Part shown: positions 22,066 through 33,300 of the stretch, piece after piece | Numbering within the stretch: position 1 is the first letter of the stretch | Layout of the letters: each line of letters opens with the position of its first letter | Origin: Tolypocladium sp. Sup5 PDA-1 | Lineage: Eukaryota; Ascomycota; Sordariomycetes; Hypocreales; Ophiocordycipitaceae | DNA length: 64,000 nucleotides | Assembly: GCA_000750105.3 (NCBI GenBank) | Contig: JPHH03000052.1 | Location: 1 to 64,000 of the forward strand | Direction: 5' to 3' | Notes under the pieces: generated by a model | The model's database searches: none | What the model was told of the DNA's origin: nothing | The model's input: the letters and a program-made list of their open reading frames with translations, nothing else | Program-made: the position numbers and the translations under genes

Positions 22066-22440
22066 GAGCTCGCAGCAATCAACCCCGTCAGCGTGCTGGG
22101 CCCGATCCTCGGCGCAGCCAACGCCGCGACCTCATCTGTCCGCATCATCCGCAGGCCTACTCCAAGGCGCCCTCCCCGCCCTCCCGCGGATAAGCTTCAA
22201 CGTCGCCGACGTTCGCGACCTCGCTGCGCCGCACATCCTCGCCCGCAACGCGCGCTTCATCGCCAGCAGCCCCGAGCCCGGAGCCCGCATCGCTGCTCGG
22301 CGTCGCCCGACTCGTCAAGACGCAGCGGCCGGCGCGCGCGGGGAAAAGTCCCCGGCCGGCAGATGCGCGACTGGGCGGTGCGGCAGCTGGGCATGGTGAG
22401 GAGGGCGAGGGGGGGCAAGGCCGGGGATGTGCTGGGGTGA
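22066..22440 (+). pseudogene. C-terminal piece of an extended SDR (dihydroflavonol-reductase-like)
   Basis: One frame gives ELAAINPVSVLGPILGA and SSVRIIRR. The next frame gives LLQGALPALPRISFNVADVRDLAAPHILA. The first frame then resumes with GRQMRDWAVRQLGM. These are consecutive blocks of DFR-like reductases (INPxxVxGPxLG, DVRDxAxxH, LPDWxV), so at least two frameshifts are present. Upstream is a low-complexity Gly/Ser stretch and no catalytic YxxxK. It belongs with the N-terminal piece at 20448. Confidence 0.6.
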
Positions 22441-22601
22441 AGGGGGAGGGGGGATGTTCTCACGTAGAGCCCATCCCCTGCCGGCAAGTATCATCCCAAT
22501 ACAGAATCTACAACTCCCGGCGATATAGAATAGATAATTCAACGCTCAAGTGTACATGCCTAGTTTACGTCCTCTATGCCGTATGCACCCAGCCCAAACG
22601 C

Positions 22602-25577
22602 CTACCATATGCGCTTCGCCACCATCTCGTACCGAAACACCCCCTGGTACTCCCCCTCGCCCTTGTCCTTCTTCTCCCCCTCCGCCCTCTTCCCCCCCGG
22701 CCCCTTCCCGCCCCGGAGCCCCTCCGTCTTATCCGCATGGATCCACCGTGCCCGGTCCTCCCCAACCTCCACGTCGCCGCGGCCGCCGACCCGCCGCCCC
22801 GCCGCGTCGTACGACTCGCGCTCGGCGAGCCCGCGCTGCACCGCCTTCTCCTTGCGCTTCATGGCCGCGTAGCGGTTGCGCGCGTACTTGAGCAGCAGCA
22901 TGCCCAGGAGCAGCTTGAGGATCAGCAGCACGAGGAAGGCGATGAAAAAGACCACCACCATGGTCAGCGCCGCGATGAAGTCGTCCGAGTTCCACGCGTA
23001 CCAGGGCCGCGAGTTGAGCGGCGAGCCGTAGGGGTAGCCGTAGGTGGCGCGCCCCAGCGAGTCGCGGATGATGGCGTCGAAGCGGTTCAGCGCGGCGATG
23101 ATGGCGGGGGACGAGGGCGTCGCGGACTCCTCACTAAGGGACGTCTGCGTCGACTGCGGCATGGGCATCGGGACGTGCGTGGAGAGGAACATGTGGTACG
23201 TCTGGATCGAGGCTCGGATGAAGAGGCAAGATAGGGGAATGACCGCTAGACCCAGTCGCCGCGTGAGAGACGGCGTCACGAACGCCTAAGCCGTTAGATC
23301 GTGTAAGAAGACGGGCAGGAACTCAGTACTTACATTCGTGTAGTAGTCCTTGCAGAGAATGTCGAGGGTCCTGCTGTAAAAGTTGGGCTTGATGTTGTTG
23401 AACTTGGTCACGTACGCGTGCTTGATCGTGTCCACCAACATCTCGCTGCCCACGACAATCAAGAAAGGCGAGAGGACTTCCCCAGACATTATCCAGGATG
23501 GTAGAACAGTGAAGCTGTGCGGCAGGATAGACGGCGGGTGCAGCGGCACCGCAACCGTGCCATCGTCGTAGCTCGACTCGATGCCTGCACCCGGCACGGA
23601 CAGCCCGCCCACTTCGACGACGTTGCGCATGCCAATGATGAGCAGCATGATCCAGAGGTGGAAGCGCTCCACAATGTCGGCACACGTGAGCTGGAAAAGG
23701 TTGTCCTTTTCGAAGCGCTTGAACACGGTGCTCTTGATTTCGACGAACTGGTTGGAGAGGAGGAGCGTGAGGAGCGCGTTGGAGTAGGAGTTGACGGCCA
23801 CGTTGAGCGTAATGACCTGATAGTACAGAGCAATGGAGTGCAGGCAGTTGTACGCCAGTGCGAGCAGGAACATGCCCAGCGGCAAAAGCACCTTGGACCG
23901 GCCCGACGCGTTGCGCGACAGCGTCTCGGTGCTGAAGAGGCACTCGAGGATGTCCTGGCCCAGCGCCGAGAGCAGCCGGTCCCCGACCTCCAGGATGTTG
24001 TATATCACGTACAGCTTGATGGCGGACTGCGCGCGGATAAAGTGGTACATGCGGCTGGCGTCCAGGGTCATCAGGGCCAAAGAGCTGCAGATGATAACTG
24101 CGCCCTGAAGCAAGTCTGCCTTGTGAAACGCCGACAGGGTTGAGGGCGTCGACTTCGTCCTGCGGTGGCGAAAGGCGCCGGACTTGGGGCCGGGGTCCCG
24201 AGTCGGAACAGGGGATTTCGGTTGATGGTTGACACCGTCCACTCGCAACTCCGTCCGGCCCTGGCGCGGACGCTCACGAAGGTTCGACGCCGCGGGGCCA
24301 ATATCAGCCGAGACCTCGCTGGTGGCCCTGCTCCTGCTGCGCGACCTGTCTCTGTCGGAGACATCGCTCGGCCGGCGGGAGCGGTCGCGTCCTCGCTCCC
24401 AGAGTCTCCCAAGGCCACGCCACACGTAGCCCACCATCCATCTCGCCTCTCGTCCAATGACATACCCCCACCACTTGACCAGGACCGTCAGGGCCATGAT
24501 GAACCTGACGGGTAGGATTGTGAATGTATACAGCCATGCGTCCAGACAGGCGAGGGCGCCAAAATATAACGTCCTCTCAAGGTAAGGAGGCAGGAGCAGA
24601 ACATTCTTGAGGCGCTCAAACTTGACCGCGTTGGACTCGTAGGGTATGTCGCTGGAGTGGGAGTGGTGGATGTAGAGGGGACTCGGTCGCTGCGCCGCCA
24701 GTTCGAGCTGCAGGTGTGTCGGAAGGGACATGGGAGGAAGGGGTATCATCGAGGGAATCGGCGAGGGCGGCCGCGAGCCCAGGCCAGGACTGGGCGCTGC
24801 CGCAGGCTGGGTGTTTACCGCGGCAGGTCCCGTTTGGATTGCGGGCGGCGGCACATGGCCGTCGAGAAACCCATTTGGGGTCTCGATATTCAGTTTCAAG
24901 GCCGGTGGTCGAGGCGCCGGGTTGAAAGAGAACCGTCTCGGAGAGGCAGAGTGCGGTGGCCCATCGACAGGCTGGACTCGCGTCGTCGGCGGCGTCGACA
25001 CCGTTCTCGGCGCATGCAGCGGTCGATGTGACAGATCCCCAGCTTGCCAGTAGCCCCTGCCCGCGCGTTTTTCGACATGGAACCAGTTTGTGCGAGCGGT
25101 GGCCTCGTGGTGCTCGAGATGCTGCTGCGCGTACTGACGAAACGCCTCACGTTGGTCCGAGGATCTCGACGCCGCATCCTGATCGATCGACCGTCGCGGC
25201 GGCGGCGCGGCGGCAATGGGCAGCGAATCGGGCGAGCTGGTGAGCTCCTGCATCTCGGCGGCCGACAGCTTCTGGACATTGTCGTGGCTCAGCGTCGTCT
25301 TCACCGTCCCGCTGCCACTCCGTCGCTTGGTAGTGGTGGTCTGGTGCTGGTCGGTGCCGTGGCCGTTCCCAGCTGTGTCCTTGCCAGCAACGCCGTGTCC
25401 CGCGCGCGGCGGCGACGAGTTCGACCGCCCCCTCACCGGGCTGCTGCCCATGTGCGATCCATTTCCAGCGTCGAGGTGCATGTCTCGCATCGCCCCATTG
25501 GTCTTGATTGTCGGGATCGGTGTTTCGGGCGGCGGCGAGGGGAGGTGGGCGTTGATCGGATCCGCGCTTGGTGCCAT
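22602..25577 (-). CDS. EMP65: TAPT1/EMP65 family ER membrane protein
   Basis: Two exons: 25577-23334 and 23285-22602 (975 aa). The 48-base intron (GTAAGT ... GATCTAACGGCTTAG) joins CKDYYTN to AFVTPSLTRR. Residues 1-300 are disordered, Ser/Pro/Arg-rich. The TAPT1 domain starts with LLLPPYLERTLYFGALACLDAWLYTFTILP and continues with MYHFIRAQSAIKLYVIYNILEVGDRLLSALGQDI, several membrane helices, and IVERFHLWIMLLIIGMRN. The second exon adds two more helices (one is FIAALTMVVVFFIAFLVLLILKLLL) and a charged tail. Yeast Emp65 works with Slp1 in protecting soluble proteins in the ER lumen. TAPT1 in animals affects membrane trafficking. The frame extends one codon (GTG) above the ATG at 25577. Confidence 0.88.
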
Positions 25578-26173
25578 CACCGCGCCTGCTGAACCATGCT
25601 TTCCCGTTGTCGTTTGCTCTCCGCGATGCCTCGGTGCGCAAGGTCGTAGTCAAGCGGCAGACGGAAAGGCGAGGATGATGCCAGAGGTGTGTTGAGGTGT
25701 GCTGAGGTGCGTTGAGGTCATCAAGCGGCCCTGGCTACGGAATTCCTTGGTTAGTGGATTCATCAATGCCGCTTGCAGGGGTGTTGTCTCAGTTGGCTGT
25801 TGGTGGAAGCAGGAGCGGGGCACCATCGTGGCTGCCATGTTAGCTTCTTGCCATGCACTAACATGCTGCGAGTGAGGACCCGAATCTTATTACTCGTATA
25901 TTCGTATAGTCAGCCCCCAACTTTCAACTTCATCTCTTCAAAGTTGCTGATGATATACGGTGCTGCGTCTGCTGTTCCATATTTCATGAGCAATGAGTTT
26001 ACTACATGCTCATAACATGGCACGGAAGACGCAGCATCCATCTATCCCAGCCACATCCAGCCTCCAGGCGTGACTGTATGAAACCAAACAACACAAGTGC
26101 TGCATCACGAGAGCACACGAGAACACCCTCACCCACCCTACAACCTCCCCGTAACCCGCTCCCCCCGCGCCAG
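25578..26173. other. Intergenic, no gene seen
   Basis: This is the upstream region of the EMP65 gene and the 3' flank of the dienelactone hydrolase gene. A TGAGGTG(T/C)GTTGAGGTG-type repetition lies around 25690-25720. Nothing else stands out. Confidence 0.35.
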
Positions 26174-27146
26174 TCACGCCCCCGCGAGGAACTCGTCAAA
26201 CCACGTCACCGCCTGCCGGAACGCCTGCTCCTTGGCAAACCTCTCGACCTGCACCTCCAGCTTGCCGCGCACCGCGAAGCCGTGCACCACGCCGCTGTAC
26301 AGGTTGATCTGCCACGGGTGGCCCGTCTTGGCCAGGATCTCCTCCGACCTGTGCCGCTTTTCGGCCGGGAAGATGGTGTCCGTCTCGGCGGCGGCGATGG
26401 ACAGGGGCCCGCCGATGGCCGCGAGCTCGTCCTCCTCGACAAAGGATGGGTGCGCGAGGAAGCCGATGTCGATGCCGTCCTTGAAGTGGCGCACGACGTA
26501 CTGCCTCCGCGTTAGCACGGCTCATGCATACTCTATGAGAAGAGGGGGACCAACCTTGGCGCCGAAGCAGTAGCCCACGGCCGCAATCTTCTTGAACCCC
26601 ATCTCCCGCAGGGCCTTGATGCCCGCCACGACAATCGGGTCGACGTACTCGGCCGTGTGCGGGTTCTTGCCGTCGGTCCCGTGCTTGAGCCACTCCATGA
26701 TGTCGAAGCTGTCGGGCCGGTTCAGCTGCAAGGGGTCGCCGTTGAAGAGGTCCACAACGAGCGTCGTGTAGCCCGCCGCCGCGAAGCTGTCGGCCATGAG
26801 CTTGCTGTTCTGCCAGATGCCGATGACGTCGGGCACGAAGAGCACGCCGCAGTCCTTGCGCGCCGTGGCGTCGGGAGCTTTGGCCAGGTAGGCGTCGATC
26901 TTGCCGTCGTCGACCGTGGTCGTCTGGCCCTTGGGCTCGCCCCTGGTAACACCGTCGTCAGCCTCTCGAATCTGAAGAGCATTGCGGCCCCATCTGGGGG
27001 ATTGGAAACCCGCGAGCGCTGCTTGGACAGTCGCATCGACGACGCATCGTCATGGAGGCAGCGCGGGGCAAGACGGATGGCGGGGCAGCAGCATACTCAA
27101 AGAGGGTGCCGACGGTGCAGCATTTGCCGGGAGGGTTGGAAGCCAT
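26174..27146 (-). CDS. Dienelactone hydrolase family protein
   Basis: Three exons: 27146-27097, 26942-26555 and 26500-26174 (254 aa). The first intron is 154 bases (GTATGC ... GGTGTTACCAG), the second 54 bases with branch GCTAAC. The protein starts MASNPPGKCCTVGTLF as in other fungal members. The alpha/beta-hydrolase triad is complete: Cys142 in VGYCFGAK, Asp187 in ETDTIF and His219 in VVHGFAV. Dienelactone hydrolases cleave the lactone in chlorocatechol breakdown. Fungal homologues (Aim2-like) are cytosolic with poorly known substrates. No ring-cleavage dioxygenase or other aromatic pathway gene is nearby, so a dedicated pathway role is not supported. Confidence 0.9.
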
Positions 27147-27839
27147 CTTTCGTCTCTCTGTCAGGTTTCAATGTCGCCGATCCGTGATCCAATGGCCAAG
27201 ACAATGTCGGAAGAGCCGCTCAACTTATACCCAAGCTTCAATGCTGGTGTTGTCAGAAAAGCTCCAAGGCTCAAGCTCCCACGGCTATCCATAAACGCTC
27301 GGGCTGACGCAATTGCTCAGCAATCAAGCCTCACACCTCCACCCATCGGTACCGAATCTGCCGACGCGGAGTTAACAGCACGCATACCCCCGAAAAGCTG
27401 CTCCACCTGCGACTCTGCTGGTCTCTACGAACTACAGGAAGTCATATATTATTTAGTATGACAAAAGTATCCCTTCTGGCGGCAGATAACTAAGAGAGTT
27501 GGGGCCAATTGGGCCGTTTTCTGCTTGCTGGTTCTGCGTGCTGCTCAGTGCCCCCATGTACCTACCTATGTAAGCTGTCGGATAACCCGAAGGATTCCTC
27601 TCAGTCAGGTCGGCGTGCTTACACCATCATCCGATGGGCCGCAAGAGAATTGTCAGCACATATATAATTCCTAGACGCAGCTAAACCCAAATATAGTCAA
27701 GGAAGAGCAGATAGATAGCGCTACAGTCCTAACTTGAATGTTGTTTGGCGAGCCGCATGCCCTGCCGTGGCGTCTAGTACTCCTATCGCCGGGTATCATC
27801 ATACACCAGAAATCCTTTGTCACCCTCTCTCGGTCCGCC
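27147..27839. other. Intergenic, no gene seen
   Basis: This is the upstream region of the dienelactone hydrolase gene and the 3' flank of the zinc-finger gene. No motif-bearing frame was found. Confidence 0.35.
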
Positions 27840-28736
27840 TCACTTTGTCCGTATGCCCTTTGGCTTTCTCTTCTTAAACACCACCGGCGCCGGTTCGGCA
27901 TCAGCACCGCCTTCCTCCGTCTTGACAGGTGCATCCGGTCCAGAGGGCTCGCTCGGCTTGGTCTCTTGCGTCAAGCCGCCCGGCGCAGCATCAGGCTCCT
28001 CCTTGATGGGAGTCCCCTCGTGCTTCACCTCCGTCTTGACATCCTCCTCGTGCTTCACCGTCTCGCCACCCTCCCCATCCTCCTCCTTCTTAACCCCCGT
28101 CTTCAGCGGAATCGCCGTCCCACTCAACAGCGCATCCAGCTCGCTATCCGCCCCCTCCGGCATCACCTTCGAGTCCCTTCCCCATCTCCTCGGTTTCTTG
28201 AACAGCCGCCGCACCGCCTCCTCCTCCTCCTTCTGCTCCTCCGTCTGTTCCTCGCGCTTCCGCACCCCCGTGGCGATCGCGTCGCTCTGCCCGTCGCTGC
28301 TCTCCACCACCCGCGCGTTCGTCACCGTCCACTCCCCCGCTATTGCCATCTCCGGACGGAAGTCGCTCGGCATCGCCACCCCCAGCGCGGCGAGCTGCTC
28401 CCGCTGGCGTTTCAGTTCGGACTCTGTCGCCGTCTTCGCATGACTGGTGGGAGTGGTCGTGGTCGTGCTCCGCACAGCGCTGGAGTTGAACGATGGAGCT
28501 GAGGACGATGCAGAGGTCGAGACAACGCCGTTTAGTCGCTCGATTTCTCGTTTTGCTCGCTCCTTGTCGCGCTTCTCGCGCTCGTGGTTGCGGTGCAGGT
28601 CGCGCAGCGCGCGCTTGACGGCGCCCTGGTGCCTCGCCGTGGCTTCATGGTTTTGCTTCTCGAGCTTGGTGTCGCGCACGTAGCAGGAGCAGTGCTTGCA
28701 CCAGTACCTCGGCGTGGATTTCCAGTGTTCAGACAT
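27840..28736 (-). CDS. U1/matrin-type zinc-finger protein, WBP4-like
   Basis: Intronless, 298 aa. Residues 9-40 form a U1-C/matrin-type C2H2 finger: Cys13, Cys16, His30 and His36 in PRYWCKHCSCYVRDTK and NHEATARHQG. A Lys/Arg/Glu-rich helix follows (HEREKRDKERAKREIERL). The rest is low complexity and acidic with repeated VKxEE/VKHE segments and a basic end (FKKRKPKGIRTK). This finger with this spacing is found in WBP4/FBP21-type spliceosomal proteins and their fungal relatives, so an RNA-processing role in the nucleus is inferred. No WW domain is visible. The ATG at 28736 directly precedes the finger. Confidence 0.78.
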   Translation of the reverse strand: MSEHWKSTPRYWCKHCSCYVRDTKLEKQNHEATARHQGAVKRALRDLHRNHEREKRDKERAKREIERLNGVVSTSASSSAPSFNSSAVRSTTTTTPTSHAKTATESELKRQREQLAALGVAMPSDFRPEMAIAGEWTVTNARVVESSDGQSDAIATGVRKREEQTEEQKEEEEAVRRLFKKPRRWGRDSKVMPEGADSELDALLSGTAIPLKTGVKKEEDGEGGETVKHEEDVKTEVKHEGTPIKEEPDAAPGGLTQETKPSEPSGPDAPVKTEEGGADAEPAPVVFKKRKPKGIRTK

Positions 28737-29173
28737 CGTTGTGGGTGGTGTGATGTTGAAGTATGGATCTGAGTTCGCCTGCAGAATTTCGAGCTTCAAC
28801 CTCGTTGCCTCTCCATACACATAATGCTGACATAATCACGTCCATGCCCAGCGCCAGGGCTCGTCCTCGCACCAGCCAACTTCAGATTAAACTACACAGC
28901 AGGCTAGCTCATTACATTAACATCACAAGGAGACAGTCTGCATTCTGGTTTTGTTATGATTGCATTTGTACGGAAGACTATGTGTGCCATATTACCACTC
29001 ATATCCCCAATCCCATCCGTCCATTCATTACATCCGTTTGCTCGTAGCATGCATTAAACAAACGCGCTCGGTTTTCACCGAGCAATTAAGATTTACTCCA
29101 AAAGCTTTGCTACAGCAAAAGCGGCAAATCCAGCAAGACCAATATCTCTCGACACCTCCAGAGCGTTCTCAGC
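28737..29173. other. Intergenic, no gene seen
   Basis: AT-richer spacer between two - strand genes: upstream of the zinc-finger gene and 3' flank of the PIR gene. Nothing recognisable. Confidence 0.4.
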
Positions 29174-30355
29174 TTAGAGGGCAAGGACAGCGCCGAGGGC
29201 AGCCACAAAGAGTGCCGGGGTGCCAGGGAAGGCCATGGCGGCAGCGGCAGTGATGACGGTGGGGGTGGCAGTCGGGGCTTGGGGCTGGCCGTCAGAGATC
29301 TGGGTGACCGGCGGGGGAGCAGCGGTGTTGGTGGGAGCCTGGGGCTGACCGTCCGAGATCTGAGTGACGGGAGGGGGAGCAACCTTGCTCGTGGGAGCTT
29401 GGGGCTGTCCATCCGAGATCTGTGTAACGGGCGGCGGGGCAGCTGTGTTGGTAGGTGCCTGGGGCTGACCGTCGGAGATCTGGGAGATGGGAGGCGGCGG
29501 GGGAGCGTTGGAGGGAGCCTGAGGCTGGCCGTCCGAGATCTGAGAGACGGGCGGCGGGGGAGCGACCGTGTTGGTCGGGCCCTGAGGCTGGCCGTCCGAG
29601 ATCTGGGTAACGGGAGGCGCCGAGGCGCAAGGGGTGGTGTGAACTTGGACCTGGCCGTCGCCGATCTGGCACATGGGGACGGGAATGGTGGTGGGCACGA
29701 CCTGAGGCTGGCCATCCTTGAGCACAGTCACGATGGTGGTGACCTGCATGCTGGTTCCAACAACGCTGTGTCCGCCATTGCCGCCATTGCTAGGGTTGTT
29801 GCCGCCGGGGCTGCTGCCGTCGCAGGGCAAGACGACGATGTCAATGGGCTCACACTGAGCAGCCCAGTGACGGTCGTAGAGGTTGTAGAAGCTGCCCGAC
29901 AGACACCGGTAAAAGACGGTGGACGAGCCGAGGGCCAGAGAGCCGTTGCTGCAGGTCGAGAAGCCACCCGTGTAAATGGCGCCCGCCTGAGGGGGGCCGT
30001 CGAACTGGAACTGGAAGTTGGACGCAATGTAGCCAGTGCGGCCCTGCGCGTCCTTGAGCACACCGTTGTTGAGGGTCATGACCAGCGTCTTCTCGCTATC
30101 GCAAGTGTTTCGCTTCTGCGCAGAGAGGTCAGACAACTGAGCCGGGGCATCGCAATGGGGTGTAAGTAAGGGACCTACCTCAATCACATCGCGCTTGCCC
30201 AGCGAGTAGATGGTAACCTGGAACTTGCCATCGCGGGACGGGCTGCAGCCGCCAGGGGACTGGCCGTCGGGCTTGACGATGCCGGTGACGGCAGCACCGT
30301 TGTCTGCGTAGGAGGTAGCAGCAAGGCCGAGGAAGGCCAGAGGTGTCCACTTCAT
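29174..30355 (-). CDS. PIR-type cell-wall protein with internal repeats
   Basis: Two exons: 30355-30179 and 30115-29174 (372 aa). The 63-base intron is in frame and free of stops; splicing gives GKRDVIE-KRNTC, which fits the family and creates a KR dibasic Kex2-type site. Residues 1-17 are a signal peptide. A conserved N-terminal domain (VLKDAQGRTGYIASNFQFQFDGPPQAGAIYTGGFS and HWAAQC) precedes the repeats. One QIGDGQVQ and six QISDGQPQ units lie in a Pro/Ala/Thr-rich context, after a degenerate LKDGQPQ. PIR repeats are ester-linked through glutamine to beta-1,3-glucan. The C-terminus ends in a hydrophobic tail (ALFVAALGAVLAL) that could be a GPI signal, which classical yeast PIR proteins lack. 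Confidence 0.9.
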   Translation of the reverse strand: MKWTPLAFLGLAATSYADNGAAVTGIVKPDGQSPGGCSPSRDGKFQVTIYSLGKRDVIEVGPLLTPHCDAPAQLSDLSAQKRNTCDSEKTLVMTLNNGVLKDAQGRTGYIASNFQFQFDGPPQAGAIYTGGFSTCSNGSLALGSSTVFYRCLSGSFYNLYDRHWAAQCEPIDIVVLPCDGSSPGGNNPSNGGNGGHSVVGTSMQVTTIVTVLKDGQPQVVPTTIPVPMCQIGDGQVQVHTTPCASAPPVTQISDGQPQGPTNTVAPPPPVSQISDGQPQAPSNAPPPPPISQISDGQPQAPTNTAAPPPVTQISDGQPQAPTSKVAPPPVTQISDGQPQAPTNTAAPPPVTQISDGQPQAPTATPTVITAAAAMAFPGTPALFVAALGAVLAL

Positions 30356-33300
30356 TATGACTCTATAGGAGAGTTAACAGATGCTTCTTGCTTGAGAGTT
30401 GACATGAGATGATTGAGATGAGGGGCAGTAGAGCTTATGACAATCAGCCGTAAGACGCAGTTGACTGATATAGGGAAAGGCTTCGAATGATAGCTTCATG
30501 AATGTCCATGCCATACCTTTCAATTACGGTTCGAGGTTAATCGAGCTCGGTAACAGCGAATGAGTGATCCTGCGATGAGACAGAATCGACGAGCGACAGG
30601 CTGATTGTCGTTGCCAGCGAGGGACGGAACGAACAATCAAGGTTGAGTTGTAGCGAGCGAGACACGTGAAAACCTCTTGAACCGAAGCACGTGTCTGAGC
30701 GAAGGTGATTATGCTGAGACCGAGAACAAGCAGGAGAGGAGGAGGGAGCAGGAATGGGAGGGTGGCAGCCCATTATATTCACACAGACATCCCAACGGGC
30801 CGCAGGGCGACTACGAGCAACTTTGCCCGCTCCGTTTGGCCTGATCCAACAGATCAGCGATGGCTATCACCACTGGATACGGTTCTCGAGTAGCGCCGGC
30901 GCGGATGCAACCCCCTCTGGATGCGGCCGGGCTAGGTGAGGAGTGCGGTCCACATCGGGGTGGTTGGGTGGCATTGCTGATGTCAAGGCAAGGCACCGGA
31001 CCAAAGCACACGGCTCTTGCTGACCCATATGTCTTTCACTCTCCCCCAACCTCACCAATTGATGGAAGCATTCGCCTTCTGGTGGGCCGGGGGCCAGCCT
31101 GTACTCCGTACGGTGCGTATACTGTATGTACGGCGGCAGTGGGTACACTACGCGAGGGAATATGTCTGTAGAACGTCGTGGAGTTGCCCGTCGACTTTGA
31201 AGAATCCTGGTGGAGTAGCCTCTGGCCATGTTGCCTCGAGATGGGATGCAGTTGCCAGAACCATGTACTCCGTATATTCGGGGCGCTACGTTGCCACGGC
31301 ACAAGCGCCCTGGTCGTCAGGATGGTGTAGCCGTTGCTGCAGGCGACAGACGCTGTTGTTGATGAAGGATGGCCATCTGCATGACCCATGGATGATGAGA
31401 CCAAGGTTGCAAGCAGGTTGCAGCATTTGGGGCTGGCGTCCTCGCTGGCTGATCGCCGGGAATGTCTCAATGGCCATGCAACTCTGTTGGGTGGGTGGGT
31501 TGGAACCCGGGGCCCACGACTATCGAAAGCCCAGCCTCGTCGACGTGTTTACCAACGTTTGGAAATGTTCCGGGCTGCACTGGTGCTCTCTCATATGGAG
31601 TCGTGGAATCGCCTGATGGCCCAATTGGCGACTCAACGGCACGCTGCGGTGATGCCCATCGGGAGAATGCTCCAGCGTCTCGCCGAGTTGGTCCTGGCTG
31701 GCTGACGGCTGCAGGACGGCACGTCGGGGGAAACCAGCATCTCGTCACACTGCGATGGGCCTGGCACGGGTAGACAGCGTCGCTTGCATCATGCCCCTGC
31801 TCCGGCCCCGGGTCAACCGACATGGCACTAGCTCATGCTGGAGGAAAGTGGAGGCGACGGGTCAGGGCACGATCGCCGAGGGCTGGGCGTGCAGAGGGGA
31901 AGAAGCTTTGGTCGAGTTCGTATCAAGCCGAAGGGGGCAGGCAAAGGCTGGCGGGCAGACACGACGGAAGTCAATTACCAGAGGTTGGGCAAGTGAATCT
32001 CTGAATCTCGTATCGCAATGGATGTGCCATTGATCCCTCTAGCTAGGGCGGCATTGGCTGTACCTTGCCCGCATAAAGGCTCCCGGGTCGCGGCGTGTTA
32101 TGAATAGCGTTCATGAGAGAGGGAGGGTAGCAGAGGCCGCGGTCGAGTCCCCAGGCACCTTGCTGTCCGGCTCGAAACCGCACTGCAGCTCACAGTACAT
32201 ACATACATAGGCTGCTGCACCACTGGAGCAGCACCGGTTCGACACAGGGCGGTTGCGCGGGCGACGGGCTCGATGGATCGAGGGATGCTGGAGGAGGTGG
32301 TGGGAAACTTGGCAGACAGAGAGGAGAAGTGGTGGTCTGTCGTCTCTCCGAGTGGGGCGATCGCCTAGTGGGTTCGCCAGGCTGGAGCAAGCGCGGGTCT
32401 TCGGGACGGTTGCAGCGGCGCTGTTAGTGGCTGGGCGTTGGCGCCTGTGGCTGCACCAGCCAGGGGGGATTTGGGGGGAACCTGGCAGAGCTGGCGGACG
32501 TTCCAGGGGCTGCTTCGTCTGGGCGGGGCTCGCCTGGAGACCAACAACGTCACTCGTCGCTGGCGGCCATGGGCAAACCCAAAAAGTCAACCAAAGGCCC
32601 GAAAGCGTTGGTCTTGAGACGCGAGGCATGTCGCGCGAACTGTCGGCTTTACGTGATGGAATTCGACAAGCTTCACTCGCAATTGGGGTCTTCCATCACC
32701 GGCAGCGTATCACAGATGCTCGCTGCCGAGGCTGAGGGGTACCTAGCCAGCACGACTCACGAGCACGAGCTTGGAAGCAGCCCAGCAAGCAAGCCATGAA
32801 ACGACATGGTGCTGGAGGATCGGGAACCGCGGATCGATCAGAGTGAGGTGGACTAGACGGGCAGCCACCAAATCTAGGGCGATGCAGGCGAGCCGGCCCC
32901 ATCCGGCATTGTGTCTCCTGCTTCAGTCCATGTCCTTGCTCGTGTCGCCTTACCGTACTACAATTGTTGACGGCGCTTCGATGCTTCACGAGCCGCAAGC
33001 GCTCCGCTGTTGTGCAACTCGCAATACTTGTACAGTACAGAGCGTGCGAGCCAGGTTCCCCGGATTCAGGATATTATCTGTAGGTACTCCGTATGCATGG
33101 CAAACTGGCCGAGGAACACGTGCTGCCCTGCCTGCGCCATTTTGCACAGGTAGGCCCAGGGCGAAGCTCCTCAGCCCACACGTCCGTCCTTCTGCCCCGA
33201 TCCATCGTCAGCAGGTCTTTTTCTCGCCGTCTCTGCTGCTCGCATCTCCACGGCGGCCCACTGAATTCGCCCGTCGTCCTGCTGAGTTGTCTACACGGTG

